DNA of 64,000 bases from Serripes groenlandicus (taxonomy: Eukaryota; Mollusca; Bivalvia; Cardiida; Cardiidae), in assembly GCA_031761405.1 (NCBI GenBank), contig JASEVX010000013.1, positions 50,396,227 through 50,460,226 of the forward strand. The letters are read 5' to 3'. The notes under the pieces are model-generated. The model made no database searches, was not told where the DNA came from, and worked only from the letters and a program-made list of their open reading frames with translations. The position numbers and the translations under genes were made by a program. Position 1 is the stretch's first letter. Every line of letters begins with the position of its first letter. Positions 47,400 through 60,600 of the stretch are shown one piece after another.

Positions 47400-48430
47400 T
47401 AGCTTCATACATAAATGAGGTATTTATATTGTTAATATTGTATTTGTGTTGATGACAATTATATGAGCGTTATTCATTTGGTCAAGTTTCAATATTAAAT
47501 GTTTATTGTATCCAATACCCAAACCTATTAAACCCATAACATCAATTAATATGCGATAAGTAGACATAGTGTGTGAAATGTATTTTGTCAATTTGTTTAA
47601 ACGGACTCATTTCATATCCTTCGCTATTAATATCAATATACGTACATCATATTTAAAAGTATGTCATTTAGTGCGTACACGTTTATGAGCGACTTACACA
47701 GACACGTACTGAAGATCTCTAGAAAAAAGTTGTATTTCCTTTCTAAACCAAAACCTATGCTGTGGGTACCCACGATATAGGATTTGAATGAGTAATTTAA
47801 GCTATAGTGTGAAGTCAAGACAAGTGTTCTCCATATTATCTACGATGAATAAACTCACCTTTCTATTGGCCAAAAGTTCTAATTCCGAGCACTGTTTTAA
47901 CTGGTGCATTTCTCTTCATAACATTTTGCTAGTTGTCTCCAGCCCCCAGTATGTTTTTGTCAACATTGTTACATAACCTGGCTCAAAACAGTCTTCCACT
48001 TATGTTTTATGTACAGACGAACAATAGTTGTAGTTGCAATTTTCGACTGATCCAAACACTTCTCTACCACTAAAGATTCAACAGTATATATATTTGCATA
48101 CACACAGATGTATATAATAGTATCTAACGGGTATTACCCTTTACTCAAACTGGTCCATTCTTAAGAGTAACAACTTTGGGATTTTTCCACACAAACGTCG
48201 CGAGTACTGGTTTATATCCAGGAAGCAGACATCGAATGTGATTAATATATGCTGAAAGCTTGTTTCGCAATCGATGTAAAATAAACAAATTTAAACTAAA
48301 CTAAGAATAGTACAGCAGGGCACGAAAACGATGTTTTTTGACAATAATCGATGGATTTTCTTTTAGAGGAACTGTGTTGTTGTTTACGACGTCCGTCTGT
48401 ATTCGTCCGTTCGACCTTAGCATTTCTTAT
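47400..48430. repeat. Dispersed repeat R1, copy 3
   Basis: Blocks shared with 1240-1620 and 2600-3400 in the same order: GTGTGTGAAATGTATTTTGT-like, TTTAAAAGTATGTCATTTAG-like, GCGTACACGTTTATGAGCGA, ACCTATGCTGTGGGTACC, TTCTATTGGCCAAAAGTTCT and ATAATCGATGGATTTTC. This copy lacks the ~155 bp satellite on its left. Confidence 0.65.
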
Positions 48431-49084
48431 CCCGTCGTCTACATTAAATTTCTAATTGAAAGACGGCCCCTTTCAACTGTCAGAAACTCCTGCAAAATTA
48501 AAAAGATTAAGATTTTTCGCACGGTATTAGTTTTTAACAGACTGTTTTAAACGGTTTTTTGACCACCATCTGTTCATTCAAATATTAAGTGTTTTTTGCT
48601 ATATAATATATTAAAAATTATTTTATATGGAGGCTATTTTTGTAAACTTTTGTAAGAATGTAGTACTGAGGGCTTAAATTTACTGCCAATTTTAATTTCT
48701 CAGAGAAGACAATTAAAAAAATAAGCTAAGTCTGCAAATTACATGAGTCAATTTCCGTTGGTAAACACATCATAACACAAATAACACAAACATACCATGA
48801 GCATTTTGATAACTTCTACTATGTTATTCTGATTAAAGTGAATATCATTGTGTATATTACCTCCTCGCTAACATGCTCTTGACTAGCAATGGAGTTTACA
48901 AGGCAGTAATTTATTATTATTATTATTATTTATTATTATATTATTTATCATTTATTACACAGAATATTCAGATGTCTATAAATTTTGATAATTAGTTTTT
49001 CACTGATAAGAGAACATTGTAGATCACGCATGCACTTCAGTATTATGTTGGCTGTTTTGTGTATTAGTCCTCTACCGGTCGAAG
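48431..49084. other. No gene; (TTA)n microsatellite
   Basis: A TTA/TTTA-rich microsatellite lies at 48911-48958. Nothing else is recognised. Confidence 0.6.
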
Positions 49085-49495
49085 ACAGGGTTAGGGACTA
49101 TATGTTTGCTCGAATGGAATTTCTTGTCCGGGATGTATCTTCCACATGCTATAATGTATTTGATATTACTCCACATACATATTCTCCATAACATAACTCC
49201 CAATGTAAAGGTCATCGTTTGGGCTCAAACATCGTCCGTCCAAAGTTTTGTTTCCGAGCTGTATCTTCCACATGCTTGAATGGATGTCAATACTACTTCA
49301 TTCAACTATTTTCCATAACAAGATAATGTGTCATAAACATCATCCAGTCATCTCCTCCCAAGGTTAAGGTCACAGCTTTGGCTCAAACATTGTTCGACCG
49401 CAATTTAATGTCCGGGTTATATCTTCAACACGCTTGAATGGATTTTGATATTACTTTACACAAATAAACTCCCTAACAAGATGATGTGTCTAAAC
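49085..49495. repeat. ~170 bp tandem repeat, two to three units
   Basis: TGTATCTTCCACATGCTATA (49134), TGTATCTTCCACATGCTTGA (49260) and TATATCTTCAACACGCTTGA (49420) are each followed by ATGGAT-like text, 'gatattactccacat' and CATAACAAGAT-like text. AAGGTCATCGTTTGGGCTCA and AAGGTCACAGCTTTGGCTCA mark the unit starts. Intervals are unequal (about 126-160 bp) because of indels. Confidence 0.7.
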
Positions 49496-52400
49496 ATGCA
49501 TAAACAATACACAGTGCGCTATCCTCGTCCGGTAGTGAACTTTTCTATTGCTTGCAATACTCCATTAACTTGTTCATTGTGTATAAGGGCATCATAGTTT
49601 AAAATCACATAAAGCATGATAAGGGAGACGCGAACGTTGACGTGGTTTATTTGCTTAACATGTATTTATTTGCAGTGGTGTAAATGCGTTATCATGTAAT
49701 ACACTTTTAAGTGCACGATAAGAAGTTTTCTGATCAGTCGTGATGTACTCTTATTCTTCATGTATATATATGTACCTATTACCTGTCAATAACGTATATT
49801 ATGATATTTATCTAGCTTACCTTACCTTACCACTCAGTCATTAGTCAAAAACGTGCTTGAAATGACACGAAATGACATTGAAATAAGGATGAGCCATAAT
49901 CAGAGCGGCAAAGTCAATTGAATAGCAATAATATGCATTGTAGAACCATTCCTACTTGCATATCAAGGCAGTTTGATCTTGATCTTCACTGTTGTTCAAT
50001 CCATCATAGAATGCTTCTGACAAATAAAATTCACATTTTGGTCAGAAAGTATGGATGCACGTATAGTTTTTTTTATCTACAATTGTCATAAGTTCTCTCA
50101 TTGACAAAACATTGATCCTTGGTTGACCATATACGAAATTATGTAAAACGTACACATTACAAGTGCATATTTAAGCATGTCTCTGGCATATCGTGCAAAA
50201 CGCTTTAATGTGCACCACTTTTCGATGTAGTACTGATGCGATTAAGTTTACAGAACGTTTAAATAACCACATTAGCTTAAAAGTGAAATTAAAGTTTGAG
50301 TTTCTGTACAAAATAACTAGATTGTTTCAGCATACAGCATTCAGACTAACATTTACAATATTCGTCTCACGAATCCCTTACCTGTATCAAACGAAACAAG
50401 ACAGATTGAACTACATGGAAATGTGAATAAGAAATGAAATTGTTTTCACTATCACCGGTTTTCTCATAGAGTGGTTCATAAACGTGTGGTTATACTTTCT
50501 TCATTGTCAATGTTGTTAGTTTTTTCGTATTTTATATTATCATACATTTTTTACCAGTTCTTTTTCAGAAGCCGGGCCAAAAAATCCCGATATAGACTAC
50601 TTCCTTATTAAATAAAACTCCGGAAACAATTGAAATTTGCTGATTGAAATGACTATTTCACTGCTCTAAATATTCTTTAAATATATAAGGATGAAGCGAT
50701 TGCGACATCTCGTAAAATCTCGAGAAATACTTTCTTTCCTGAAAGCCAGGACGAACATCGCTTACCTAAAAGAACATGCTAAGTTTCAGTTCCATTGCGT
50801 TAAATGTAACTACGTGTTAGACCTATGCTTAGAACGAAAATTCATGATTGATAATTTGTGCTTTGATCCCGCTAGGGTCTATCACACTGATCCTCGACTG
50901 ACCAGTTACGGGTATCTTCAAGTTGCTTATCCTTACATTATAGTTTATTTATTAAATGCACAAAGTACAGAAACTATACATTGACTTCTACTTATTACCT
51001 CTAGCTCTATTCATACTTGTTCTAATGTGTTTGACACATAAGGCAAGCCTTATTCTGATCAATTTTGTTATCAAATTTTATGACAAGAATCGAAGACCCT
51101 TTGTTCGTATTTATTAACAGTTACTGCAAAAACGTTTTGTGTTCTATATAATTTTTGGAAAAAATATTACCAATTACCAAATAAAAGTTGAACCCTGAAC
51201 TGTCCAATATCGAAGTAACTGTTACATCATCCTATTCATAGGATGTCCTTAGTTCTTGAGCCTAAGGGTTCAAAGAACAAATCTACCGAGGCCTGAATAT
51301 ATCTTTAAACATCATAAAATATTTCAATATTTCTCATTTGACTGCGTGTACAAAGTCGCTGAAGAAAAGGGTGACCATAATGACGTCATAACTTAGAACA
51401 AGCATAACATTTGAATGCTCACCGATATTTAAGCTATATACGCAAACGTTAATATGCCCCGTTGGCTTGCATTGAGGGCAAATTCCCCTAACGTTTTTGA
51501 AAAACCAGACTTATCTTTCTTTAACAAACATTGGAAGTTAAAGAATGAATATTTAATGAATTTAAAAGCTAGCATGATTCAAGGTACATAACGAAGTTCA
51601 ATATATTTATACATTGCAGATGGCCTGGACACCTTACAAAACATAGAACTAATTTTAATAAATATCTCTTAATATTTTGTAAATTCACTGTGTTATAAGT
51701 ACGTGTACGGGGCACATTTCAACTTCTGAGAGCATTTTTCTATTTACAAACTCTATGTTATGGGATCACTAAAAGTTTCTTCTTTTACAGGAATTTTAAA
51801 ATCCCAGGACAAATTTCAAGGAAGTTTATATATAAAATATAACATGTTGTCGATACATGTATTAATGTTCGCACTTGATTTTGTAAATAGGTGTTCAAGA
51901 AATCAGAACAGGTAAATGCGGAGAGTTGAAACTGAAAAAAATGAGTCTTACGAAATAGATGATGATTAGTGAGGTCTTTCCTTAAACCTTATAACAACAT
52001 AAGCATTTAAAGTGTATGCTGGCAATGTATGTCGTGTACTCATTTTGATACATGTAATATGAATAACAAACGGGGGATAGGTGCAGGTCACTGTTCCCAG
52101 AATGTAATAATGGTTAAAAAACATAGGTGTACTAGTGGTTAGAAGATATATATATATACTGTTACGCACATATTATATTTTCAGAGAGATACCAATTAGT
52201 ATCATGGCAACGAATCTATGCAAGGGAGTAGTGTCTAATATTGTCATCAACAAAACAATGGAGATTTATGATAATATTCTACCTCTTAATATATGAAAGG
52301 TTAAATAAATTGTTGAGTTAACGATCTGAGAATCAGGAAAGTAAAAATGAGGTACGCCATCAACATTTTAGTTTGTATGGTTTGGCTGAAGAAATGATTG

Positions 52401-52609
52401 ATTAGTTTTACACTGTTTTTCCACAGTTTCTCAGACATATAACTTTATGCTATTCCTGGCTTTATCGCACGTGTTCCCCAACAAAATATCTCAAGGGCAA
52501 CATAGGCAACTTTCCATTTAAACGTCTAGGCATCGACGCCTTTTGACACAATTTGTCTAACTTTATTCAATAAAGAGTATTTTATTTAAATAAAACAATT
52601 CCTTAATTT
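49496..52609. other. No gene recognised
   Basis: The longest frame (97 codons from 50691) has scattered Cys but no recognisable domain. The region 51400-52300 also lacks arrays or SINEs that I can identify. Confidence 0.45.
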
Positions 52610-52755
52610 GTTATGAATGTTTTCAAAGTCGTCTGCTGCAGACTCGCTTTATTTGGTGCATCATTTAGTTCCTTTATTATGTAATCTGCTTTAAAGAACT
52701 ATAAGTTATATCACGGCCACGTGGTTTTTATTCTGCTTTCATCAGTATCATATTT
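52610..52755. repeat. Dispersed motif plus an isolated ~46 bp array unit
   Basis: GTTTTCAAAGTCGTCTGCTG followed by CAGACTCG (52618 on) is the clearest copy of the dispersed motif. GTTATATCACGGCCACGTGG and TTTATTCTGCTTTCATCAG (52706-52745) form a single unit of the array at 32920-34035. Confidence 0.6.
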
Positions 52756-52887
52756 ATACTTAACCCGGTTGTAACTTTGCTTCTACACGTTATTCCACTC
52801 TGGATGCCTGACGACATTTTTCGGATCACTGTACATATAAAAACATCAGTATACCGTTGTTTATTCAATGCATTGTGTTTTTTGAAA

Positions 52888-52906
52888 GGGGGGGGGGGGG
52901 GGGGGG
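52888..52906. repeat. Run of 19 G
   Basis: An uninterrupted homopolymer; its length may be unreliable. Confidence 0.9.
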
Positions 52907-53329
52907 CATACAAATCAAATACATTTCTTATCTATAAATGTGGTAGACTCACAATTATTTGAAGTGTCTGTTTAAAGGCGGTAATATTGATTTAGCGAAT
53001 ATCAAACGAAACGACATGCAAACAAATATTAACCCTTTTAATGATGACTTACCAACAGTTTCGAGCCTCGTCATACCGCTCTATACTGGTGGCACTAGTA
53101 TCGCAAAATCGGTTCCACTAGTGAAAGGGTTACCAATATGGGTCCTTTAAATTAAACTAAATTCAACGTTACTGTGTTTTTTACAAACAAATAACAGGAA
53201 CGTATTAACAGTGATTTTACGTCACGAGTATTTTCTTCTTTCGGTTTTAAAATGAAGTCAACAAAGTTCAGGGGAGGAAACTTTGTGCTACTTAAATACA
53301 CGGCTTAGTAAGAAATGGCACCAGTACCG
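52907..53329. other. Unassigned spacer
   Basis: No gene or array is recognised. A near inverted pair, CCTTTTAATGATGACTTACC and ATACTGGTGGCACTAGTATC, is of unclear meaning. Confidence 0.4.
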
Positions 53330-54900
53330 ATTCCACTACATAATTCAATGTCCATGGTTTTAGTTATGTTGGTATCTATTTTACTATTCACATATTTACT
53401 TGTTATATCTTTCCGTATTCTTTGTACTATTCCTTGTAGAACATTTATCAAAGTATTCGATTCTAAGGAATCTTTGGTATTACTATATGGTTTCGTGATT
53501 TTGGAACTACAAAAATAATCAGCCAAATTGAAAGTGCTCAAATGCAAGCGTCTTAACGATTTTCAAATGTTAAAGCTAAATTGCGTAATGGTGCAGTTTT
53601 AGTCGCTATTGGTAGATCTATGCTGTCAAACGTTATATGACACGTTGGACACCTTTGTTGAGTATGCAAACACACATATATACGATAATGTTTTAAAATG
53701 CTGATGTTTTACGATGGCATCGAACACATATAGTTTGTAACTCTTATCAGAAATAACTAATATTTAAATGAGTTTGTATGGGACATACAACTTATGGGAT
53801 GAATCAATTAATGTACAACGACTTACTGATCGGTATAAACATAACTGGCTATTAGAATGGCACGAACATACAGGTAATGAATTGAGTTATTATTCATGTT
53901 TCAACATTGACGTTAACGTTGAATCATACATTTTAAATATTGATCTAAAGCCATTTTGCTCATATGTAGCTTCTTTTGTTACTTAATGCCATTGTTTAAT
54001 GATTAAAGACGGTATATATGACGATATTCGAAGGTCATACCGTACATGGGTTTTTTTTTTGTGAATCGTAGTAAATGACACCTTTATACATTATACGATA
54101 TAAACCTACCATCCAACTACAATAAGATTCGTGTAGACGACTTTGAAAACACCAGGGTAAAATTTGAAAAAGCTATCAATGAAAACGTATTTTAATAGAG
54201 TTGACAATTTTGTGGCAAATAGAGATATTGTTTCCTATGAGCAATTTTCCATTATTAAAATTTCAAAAATCGTCTTTGGCACATGAAACAAAGTTTGTAA
54301 GCGGGGAAAAATTTCAGAAACCCAAAGTGAAAATATCTGTACTATATAATGTAAAGAAAGGAAACGAAATTAAAGTGAAAATGCTATACGTTTATAATAT
54401 ACAGAATAAGCCATATTAAAGAAATGCACATATACATACCAGATCCCCAGATAAGAGGCGTTTTCAACATATCAAATCCGCATTTGACACTCTAACTCTA
54501 TGTTGTTAGTACCCACAGCATATGGTTTGGTTAAATCATAAGAACGATAATGGTGGGAAAAGACCACTTTACTCCTTTTTATCTAGACCTCTTTACGTTG
54601 TTTACATTTAGAATCATTATTTGACACTCTATGTTGTGGGTACCCACTGCATATTGTTTGGTTGAATCATCTGAGAGATATTGGTGGAAAATGGTCAGTT
54701 TACGCCTCCTTATCTAAACCTGGGTATACATTACACATGAAACTCCGGTAGTAACTTCCTGATCGACGCTTTGTGTAGAATATCCTCATATAAAGTGTGA
54801 ACAAGTTTTACTTTAAGAAACGCGTTTCTTAATGAGAACCGTAGCCCAATTTTAAATTTGATTTGAATATCTAAAATATGTTTAAAAAAGGGAGGGTAAA
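53330..54900. repeat. Segmental duplication B (paired with 34400-40060)
   Basis: Blocks matching segment A in order include TATTACTATATGGTTTCGTG, AGCCAAATTGAAAGTGCTCA, TGCAGTTTTAGTCGCTATTG, TTTGTTGAGTATGCAAACAC and then the ~120 bp units (54425-54760). It lacks the TTAA-flanked element and so shows the empty insertion site near 54575. Frames of 67-80 codons inside are not shared with A. Confidence 0.75.
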
Positions 54901-55084
54901 GCCCCGATTACTAATTACTAAATTACCTGTAACAATTAATCAGTACTTTAACTGTGTTAGTATAGCTATAAAGCAATAGACGTTACCTACTTGTAAATAA
55001 ATATATTCACGAATATACATATCTTATTAAAAGCAACTCTCAGGTAGTGCTTGCACATGTTTTTAATCATAAGATTAGTTAAAT
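54901..55084. repeat. Single unit of the 64 bp repeat
   Basis: TTACCTGTAACAATTAATCA, GTACTTTAACTGTGTTAGTA and AGACGTTACCTACTTG match one to two units of the 40080-40560 array. Confidence 0.6.
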
Positions 55085-55590
55085 GGATCGGATTTAATCT
55101 GGATTACCTACACTGTATTTGAGTAATGTATTCAGGGTACCACACTAGTCCGACTATAGTCCGGATTACCTACCCCTACCACTGTATTTGAATAATGAAC
55201 TAAGCGTACCACACTAGTCCGAATATAGTCCGGATTACCTACCCTTATCACTGTGTTTGAATATTGTATTCAGGGTACCACACTAGTCAGAATATAGTCC
55301 GGATTACCTACCTCTATCACTTTCTTTGAATATTGTATTCAGGGAACCACACTTGTTCGAATATAGTCCGAATAACCTACCCCTATCACTGTGTTTGAAT
55401 ATTGTATTCAGGAAACCACACTAGTTCGAATATAGCCCAGATTTCCTACCCCTATCACTGTGTTTGAATATTGTATTCAGGGAATCACACTAGTCCGAAT
55501 ATAGTCTGGATTACCTACGCCTACCACTGTGTTTAATTATTGTACTTAGGGTACCAGTCTAGTTCGAATCTAGTCCGGATAACTGGATTA
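55085..55590. repeat. 69 bp tandem array, copy B
   Basis: CCGGATTACC starts at 55161, 55230 and 55299, an exact 69 bp period. About seven units are more alike than those of copy A. Confidence 0.9.
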
Positions 55591-55639
55591 TAAAACCGTT
55601 TGTCCAAATAAACTACTTTTTGAAGTCTAGAAATATTGC

Positions 55640-56790
55640 CAAATGTTAACATTGTATTTATTATCGATATACATACAAGTAAAAAGGTCAGGACTATGTC
55701 AGTATTGTAATTGAACTCATTTGCTAAAGGTTCAGAAACAGGTATATACTATCAAGCTCTACTATTTTTGCAAGGTCAAGATCAGGCCTATACCGTTGAA
55801 CGATATGTTATACTAATGTCATAATCAGGTCAATACCAGTAAGTTATATTATTGTAGAAAAGTCAACATCAGGTCAGTATTGAAAAGTAATACTATTGTA
55901 AACAAATCAGGATTAACAGTATTAATTTAATTATTATCAACCTAAGTAATACTATTATGTAAATATCAATATCAGGCCAATACTGTTGAGATATATTTAT
56001 ACAAATATCAGCATCAGAGTAATAATAGTATGTAATACTATTGTAGAAAGGTCAAGATCAAGTCTATGTTGATACACATATGTTGGTATAACGTATATGA
56101 TCAGGTTTATATTATTAAGTATTACTATTTAAGAAAACTCCAGATAAGCTCAATAATGTTAAGTAATATATTTATACTGCACATTCAGGTGAATGTCATC
56201 AAATTACACTTGTGTAGATATGTCAGGATCGATCAAGTCAATCAATACTGTTCATTAATAATTTTACACAAATCTCAAGATCGGCTCAATATTATGAAGA
56301 AGTAATATTACAGAAAGGTCAGGATAAGATCAGTATTGTTCAATAAAACGTGTGTACATGTTCAGGAGCACGGTATTGTCAATACATGATACAGGTGTAC
56401 AGAGGTCAGAATCAGGATAATAGTATTAAGTAACACCATCTTAGAAAACTTAAGATCAGGCCAATATTGTTATATAAAATCAGGATTATAACAGCAAGCA
56501 CTTCTATTGTAGAAACGTCTTGATCAGGTCAGTTAATATGTTCCAGTTATGTGATTGTTTAAAGCTCAGGGTCAGTTTAATATCGTTAAGTAATACTTGT
56601 GTAGAAAGGTCCGGACAAGGTCACTATCGTTAAGTAGTAGTATAGTTGTAGAAAGGTCCGGATCAGGTCAATATTATATGATATAGTTGATATAGTATAC
56701 ACGTGTATAAAGGTAAGAGTCATATCAGCATTGTTGAGTAATACAATTGCAGAAAAATCAGGATCAGGTAAATATTGTTTAGTAATACAT
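55640..56790. repeat. ~45-60 bp AGGTCAGGATCAGGTCAATA array, copy 2
   Basis: GTAGAAAGGTCCGG occurs at 56601 and again 47 bp later at 56648. Other units carry AAGGTCAGGACTATGTCAGT, GTTAAGTAATAC and similar text with variable spacing. It is the same family as 23860-24570. Confidence 0.75.
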
Positions 56791-59149
56791 TTGAAACACC
56801 AAATGGCATTTTCAACATTATTTCAGTTGTGTCACAGCGTTATCTGTATAAATTACTAATATTTATTACACCGGTTCACCAAATGTTATGTTACCCCAAC
56901 ATTCCAGACTGTGTTTGACTATTACTAACTCGGCATCTAATCAGAACGTAAAGATCAAGTACATACAAGCACATTAAGAAAAATATGTGTATGCTTTGTT
57001 TTTGTGCATTCTATTCTATACTTTAAGAAATAAATAAAAAAGATTTTTTAAAGCAGGTAGAAAACTACATACGATAAAGAAAAGTGACTTACTAAAATAT
57101 ATCCTTTCCCGTCCTGCTTACACCCCTCGTTCTATTTCCTGACGTCTATTCACCACAATCTAGTCACATGAAGATAAACTACATGAACATAGATAACATT
57201 ATCAACATCTGTTATCCTACGTTCAAAATTAGGTCCGCAGGTTTGGCAATTGACGTAACGATATTTTGAGTTAAGCACCGCCTACCGATTGCGTTAAAAT
57301 CAAAACTTCAAGGCTTTAAGTGTTTAAGCGAAATGTATTGTCATGATGTCAGAAAGGTTATGGATGACAACATCGTAATATTAAAATAGCGAAGTGTTAC
57401 GGAGCCAGCATAAGTCGGAGAAACCGCATACTGTCAGTGTTGAAAAAGTTTTGTTGTGCGCTATGTTCTTGTCTAGCATGGTTAGAGAAAATAGAATGTT
57501 GAGTAAAGTCAAGTAAACCACATTATATCGACGATAAAATAACGTGTATCTATAAATGGCTTCTATCTATAGTATTATGATAAAAGAGATTTTTCACAAC
57601 GCCTGATGTTTAAATGTCTCCTTCTTCTTTTTTTAGAATTATGTCATACGATATGAGACGTAGGTAGATTGATGTATTTCGTTATATCTTGTATTCCCGT
57701 TTCTTTCTATACATGTCTTTTTTTTATATTACAGCTAACTTATAATCTCTCCGTTCCCTAAAATGTTTTAAATTTGCCCTATTATACAGATGATTTCAAA
57801 TTGTAACAATCTGAAATTGAAATCAAGGGTTGTTTACACAGTAGTTCTATGGAACCCGTTACCTTATAAAGACATAATTTCCAAAATAATAATCCTGTAG
57901 ATAAGGTTAAGCTTTTGAGTTTAGATTTTAATTTAATACAATTAATGGTACTTATTCTTCTAATCATTTAGCATACTATATTCAAATGAAATTGCTACAC
58001 TGGTAGACCGAATAAAGGAAGCAGCAATACTTTGACTGTTTTTCATGCTTTATCATTATTTTATTCGGAATTGGATGCACTAATTCTTAAAAAGTTATTT
58101 TGATTACATGTTAGGGGCTTCACATTTATATGGTTGCTTTGATTCAATTATACACCAATGGCAGGCAGCTTATGTGGTTCACCAGTTTTCCAGCAAAAGT
58201 GTGCAGTAACCTAACAATGGAACCAGTAATCCAGGTTGCATTTATCAACCCAAAACAAGATCAGAAAAAGAGAATAAATTGACCAACCGAAAATATAGTT
58301 GATAACACGTATGCAGATATATCGTTATATTTATTGAATATACTTGATACACGTAGTGAAATATGGAGAAAATGCTCAATATTGGAAATTTATATTTTGT
58401 TACAAAATTCGTCAAAATGTGTGAAAGATTAAGACGAATATCATCCTTCTTCAATTACCAGAAACTTGCACATTTATAAATAACTTCAATTTAAATGTTC
58501 AATTAATGAATGGCGAACAATGTAGACCAAGATTACATAAAACGAAATTGCATGCTTATCTCGATCATCTTTGATTTCAAATATTGTTTCAATTCGCATA
58601 TCCCATATATACAGCCGCGCTGAACAAGATATGATGATGTAAAATCGACTTTAAAAAATCATCAAAATAAATACAAACTAAGATTAGAAGGGTAGTAGAT
58701 ATATTATGACGAACTCGAAATACGTCAGCATGTGTACTGTTAATAAAACCAGAAATCGTACTGAAATATCCGAGGACAGTAAGAGTGTATTACATAAAAC
58801 AGAGTCACGCTTTAAGACATAATTATAACTTTGATCATGGCATACACAGATCAGCCTGTTCCGGTGCGAAGTTAAAATCAGGGTATTTTCTGTTCGGAAC
58901 CATTGGAACCCACACTCGGCCATTCATTCTTTCTTATTCTTAAACATAGATAATGCACACATTTGTCAAATTCAAACTAAACATATTCAAGGTTGAAATC
59001 ATATTTAATCGATGAATGGTGGATTGACTGCCAATTTTTACCTTATATGTCTATTGAACGGAGGCTGGTATAAAGGGGAATTGTAGGAAAGTGTATATGG
59101 TTTTAAAAGTTGTCTACTTCAGAGACATCAACGTCACCCAGTTTACCTG
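56791..59149. other. No gene recognised
   Basis: Frames up to 79 codons without domains. A dispersed-motif copy (TTTTAAAAGTTGTCTACTTC) lies at 59101. Confidence 0.45.
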
Positions 59150-59600
59150 ACTCGGTTTAGAAACGAGCGTTTTTGGGTCATAATGTATCTTGAGTACAGT
59201 GAAGGCTCAGACGAGCCACTACATTCGTAACGTCTTACCATATCTTTTACTTTTCATCTACATGTACAATGTACTGAAGTCAAATATACATATTTTGACA
59301 AAAATCTAGAAGAGTATCCCTATTAAACCAATCTACCTCTATATGATCCCGTTACGGTCAGTCAATAACAACGCAAATTGATAGACGAGGCTCATTTCTA
59401 ATATACACACGATCGCCTCAGTGGTGCTTTGATAGAGCGACCGCCTTGACTACTGGAGGACGCGAGTTAGATCCACGGCCGGGTCATACAAAATACTTTA
59501 AGCATTGCATCAAGACTAGATCGTTGGTGTCAGGATAAACCTTACCCAGGATACGCCGTGATATAAATAAATAATTGATAAAATCAGCGTGTTATACCAT
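59150..59600 (+). repeat. Composite dispersed repeat R2, copy 5, with SINE
   Basis: GTACAGTGAAGGCTCAGACG, GATCCCGTTACGGTCAGTCA and AGACGAGGCTCATTTCTAAT match the right half of R2. A SINE follows at 59408-59600 with head CGCCTCAGTGGTGCTTTGAT, GAGTTAGATCCACGGCCGGG and tail TACCCAGGATACGCCGTGAT. The arrangement equals that at 11860-12310 and 25340-25810. Confidence 0.65.
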
Positions 59601-60044
59601 GCATACAATCGCAACTAATTCAATATGCAATTGCCTTAATTTCGAGGGATATTCTTTGTATAATCGTGTTGTAAAGTACTTTACGAACATGTATTAATTA
59701 AACTCGAACACATGTATAGAGTATGTGTACCCTTTTTTATAAATGATCGTTTCCTCTCTTAACAGTATATTAATCTTATATAACTCAATCATCAATAACA
59801 ACAATATACCATAACAAAGCACGTCAGCTATGGAGTTTATTCAGATATGCAGTAGTATACACAGCAATAGTTATCATGAATGTCATTTGATCTAACTGTT
59901 ATAGCAGAACTTGTTTAGCTAACTTACTATACGATAAAAGGAAATACCGAAATATATCTGATACATTTTCAATGGTATCCATGTCACAGTAAAACGGGAC
60001 GTCCTGCATAAAACCCCAAAAATTTACTCTGAAAAACATGTGAC

Positions 60045-60110
60045 GGAGAGTTTACCATGCCGTTTCTAAAACCGGACGCCGCGGGTTCGATTCTTGCTCG
60101 CGGAAGTATA
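60045..60110 (+). mobile_element. tRNA-like SINE head
   Basis: AGAGTTTACCATGCCG is followed by CGCGGGTTCGATTCTTGCTC, which contains a strong B-box, GGTTCGATTC. The A-box is degenerate. It corresponds in place to 25985-26065. Confidence 0.5.
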
Positions 60111-60169
60111 GATCTTGAACAATGAACATTTCCTAGCTTAGTGGATGTTTGTCGGTCAATGATCATCAA

Positions 60170-60600
60170 ATGTTAGCATCATAGTAAAACATACAAGCCA
60201 CGTCTGGTGATTTGGGGTCGTTTTACCTCTCCGGTCTCGCATCATGTACAGTAACATTGACGTTCAACTATTGGGCTACACTTCTAGTTTTTTGTCAGAT
60301 GATGCATTTAGTTTACGTAATGTATACTCGGAAAGTAGATACTCTGGTGAGAATGTGCGTGTACACAAAGTATTTACTGTACAAAGATGTACTAATACCT
60401 CGAATCGCCAGATGCTGCTAATCCTTTAGTTGTATTCGGTTATCAGCCGTTTTAAAACATTATTTCAGTAACGTCGACAGTTCAATTATTTATGAATCCT
60501 GGTAAACAAACCAGTACTAGGCTAAAACATGTGATGGAACCCCGTACGCCCGGTTTCAATTTGCCGACGCTAATAACTCGGCAACGGCGGATTCCTCGTC
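60170..60600. repeat. Duplicated 3' flank of the second gene, outer part
   Basis: GCCACGTCTGGTGATTTGGG, CCTCTCCGGTCTCGCATCAT and GACGTTCAACTATTGGGCTA match 26150-26240, and AAACAAACCAGTACTAGG-like text matches 26465-26480. Together with 62220-62310 this mirrors the flank of the first gene, so gene and flank were duplicated together. Confidence 0.75.

Noticed and set aside
48985..49191. 68-codon frame
   Set aside because: It enters the ~170 bp tandem repeat, and the corresponding frame is not kept in the next units.
50691..50984. 97-codon frame with several Cys
   Set aside because: No recognisable domain, no paralogue in the window and no supporting context; kept as unassigned sequence.
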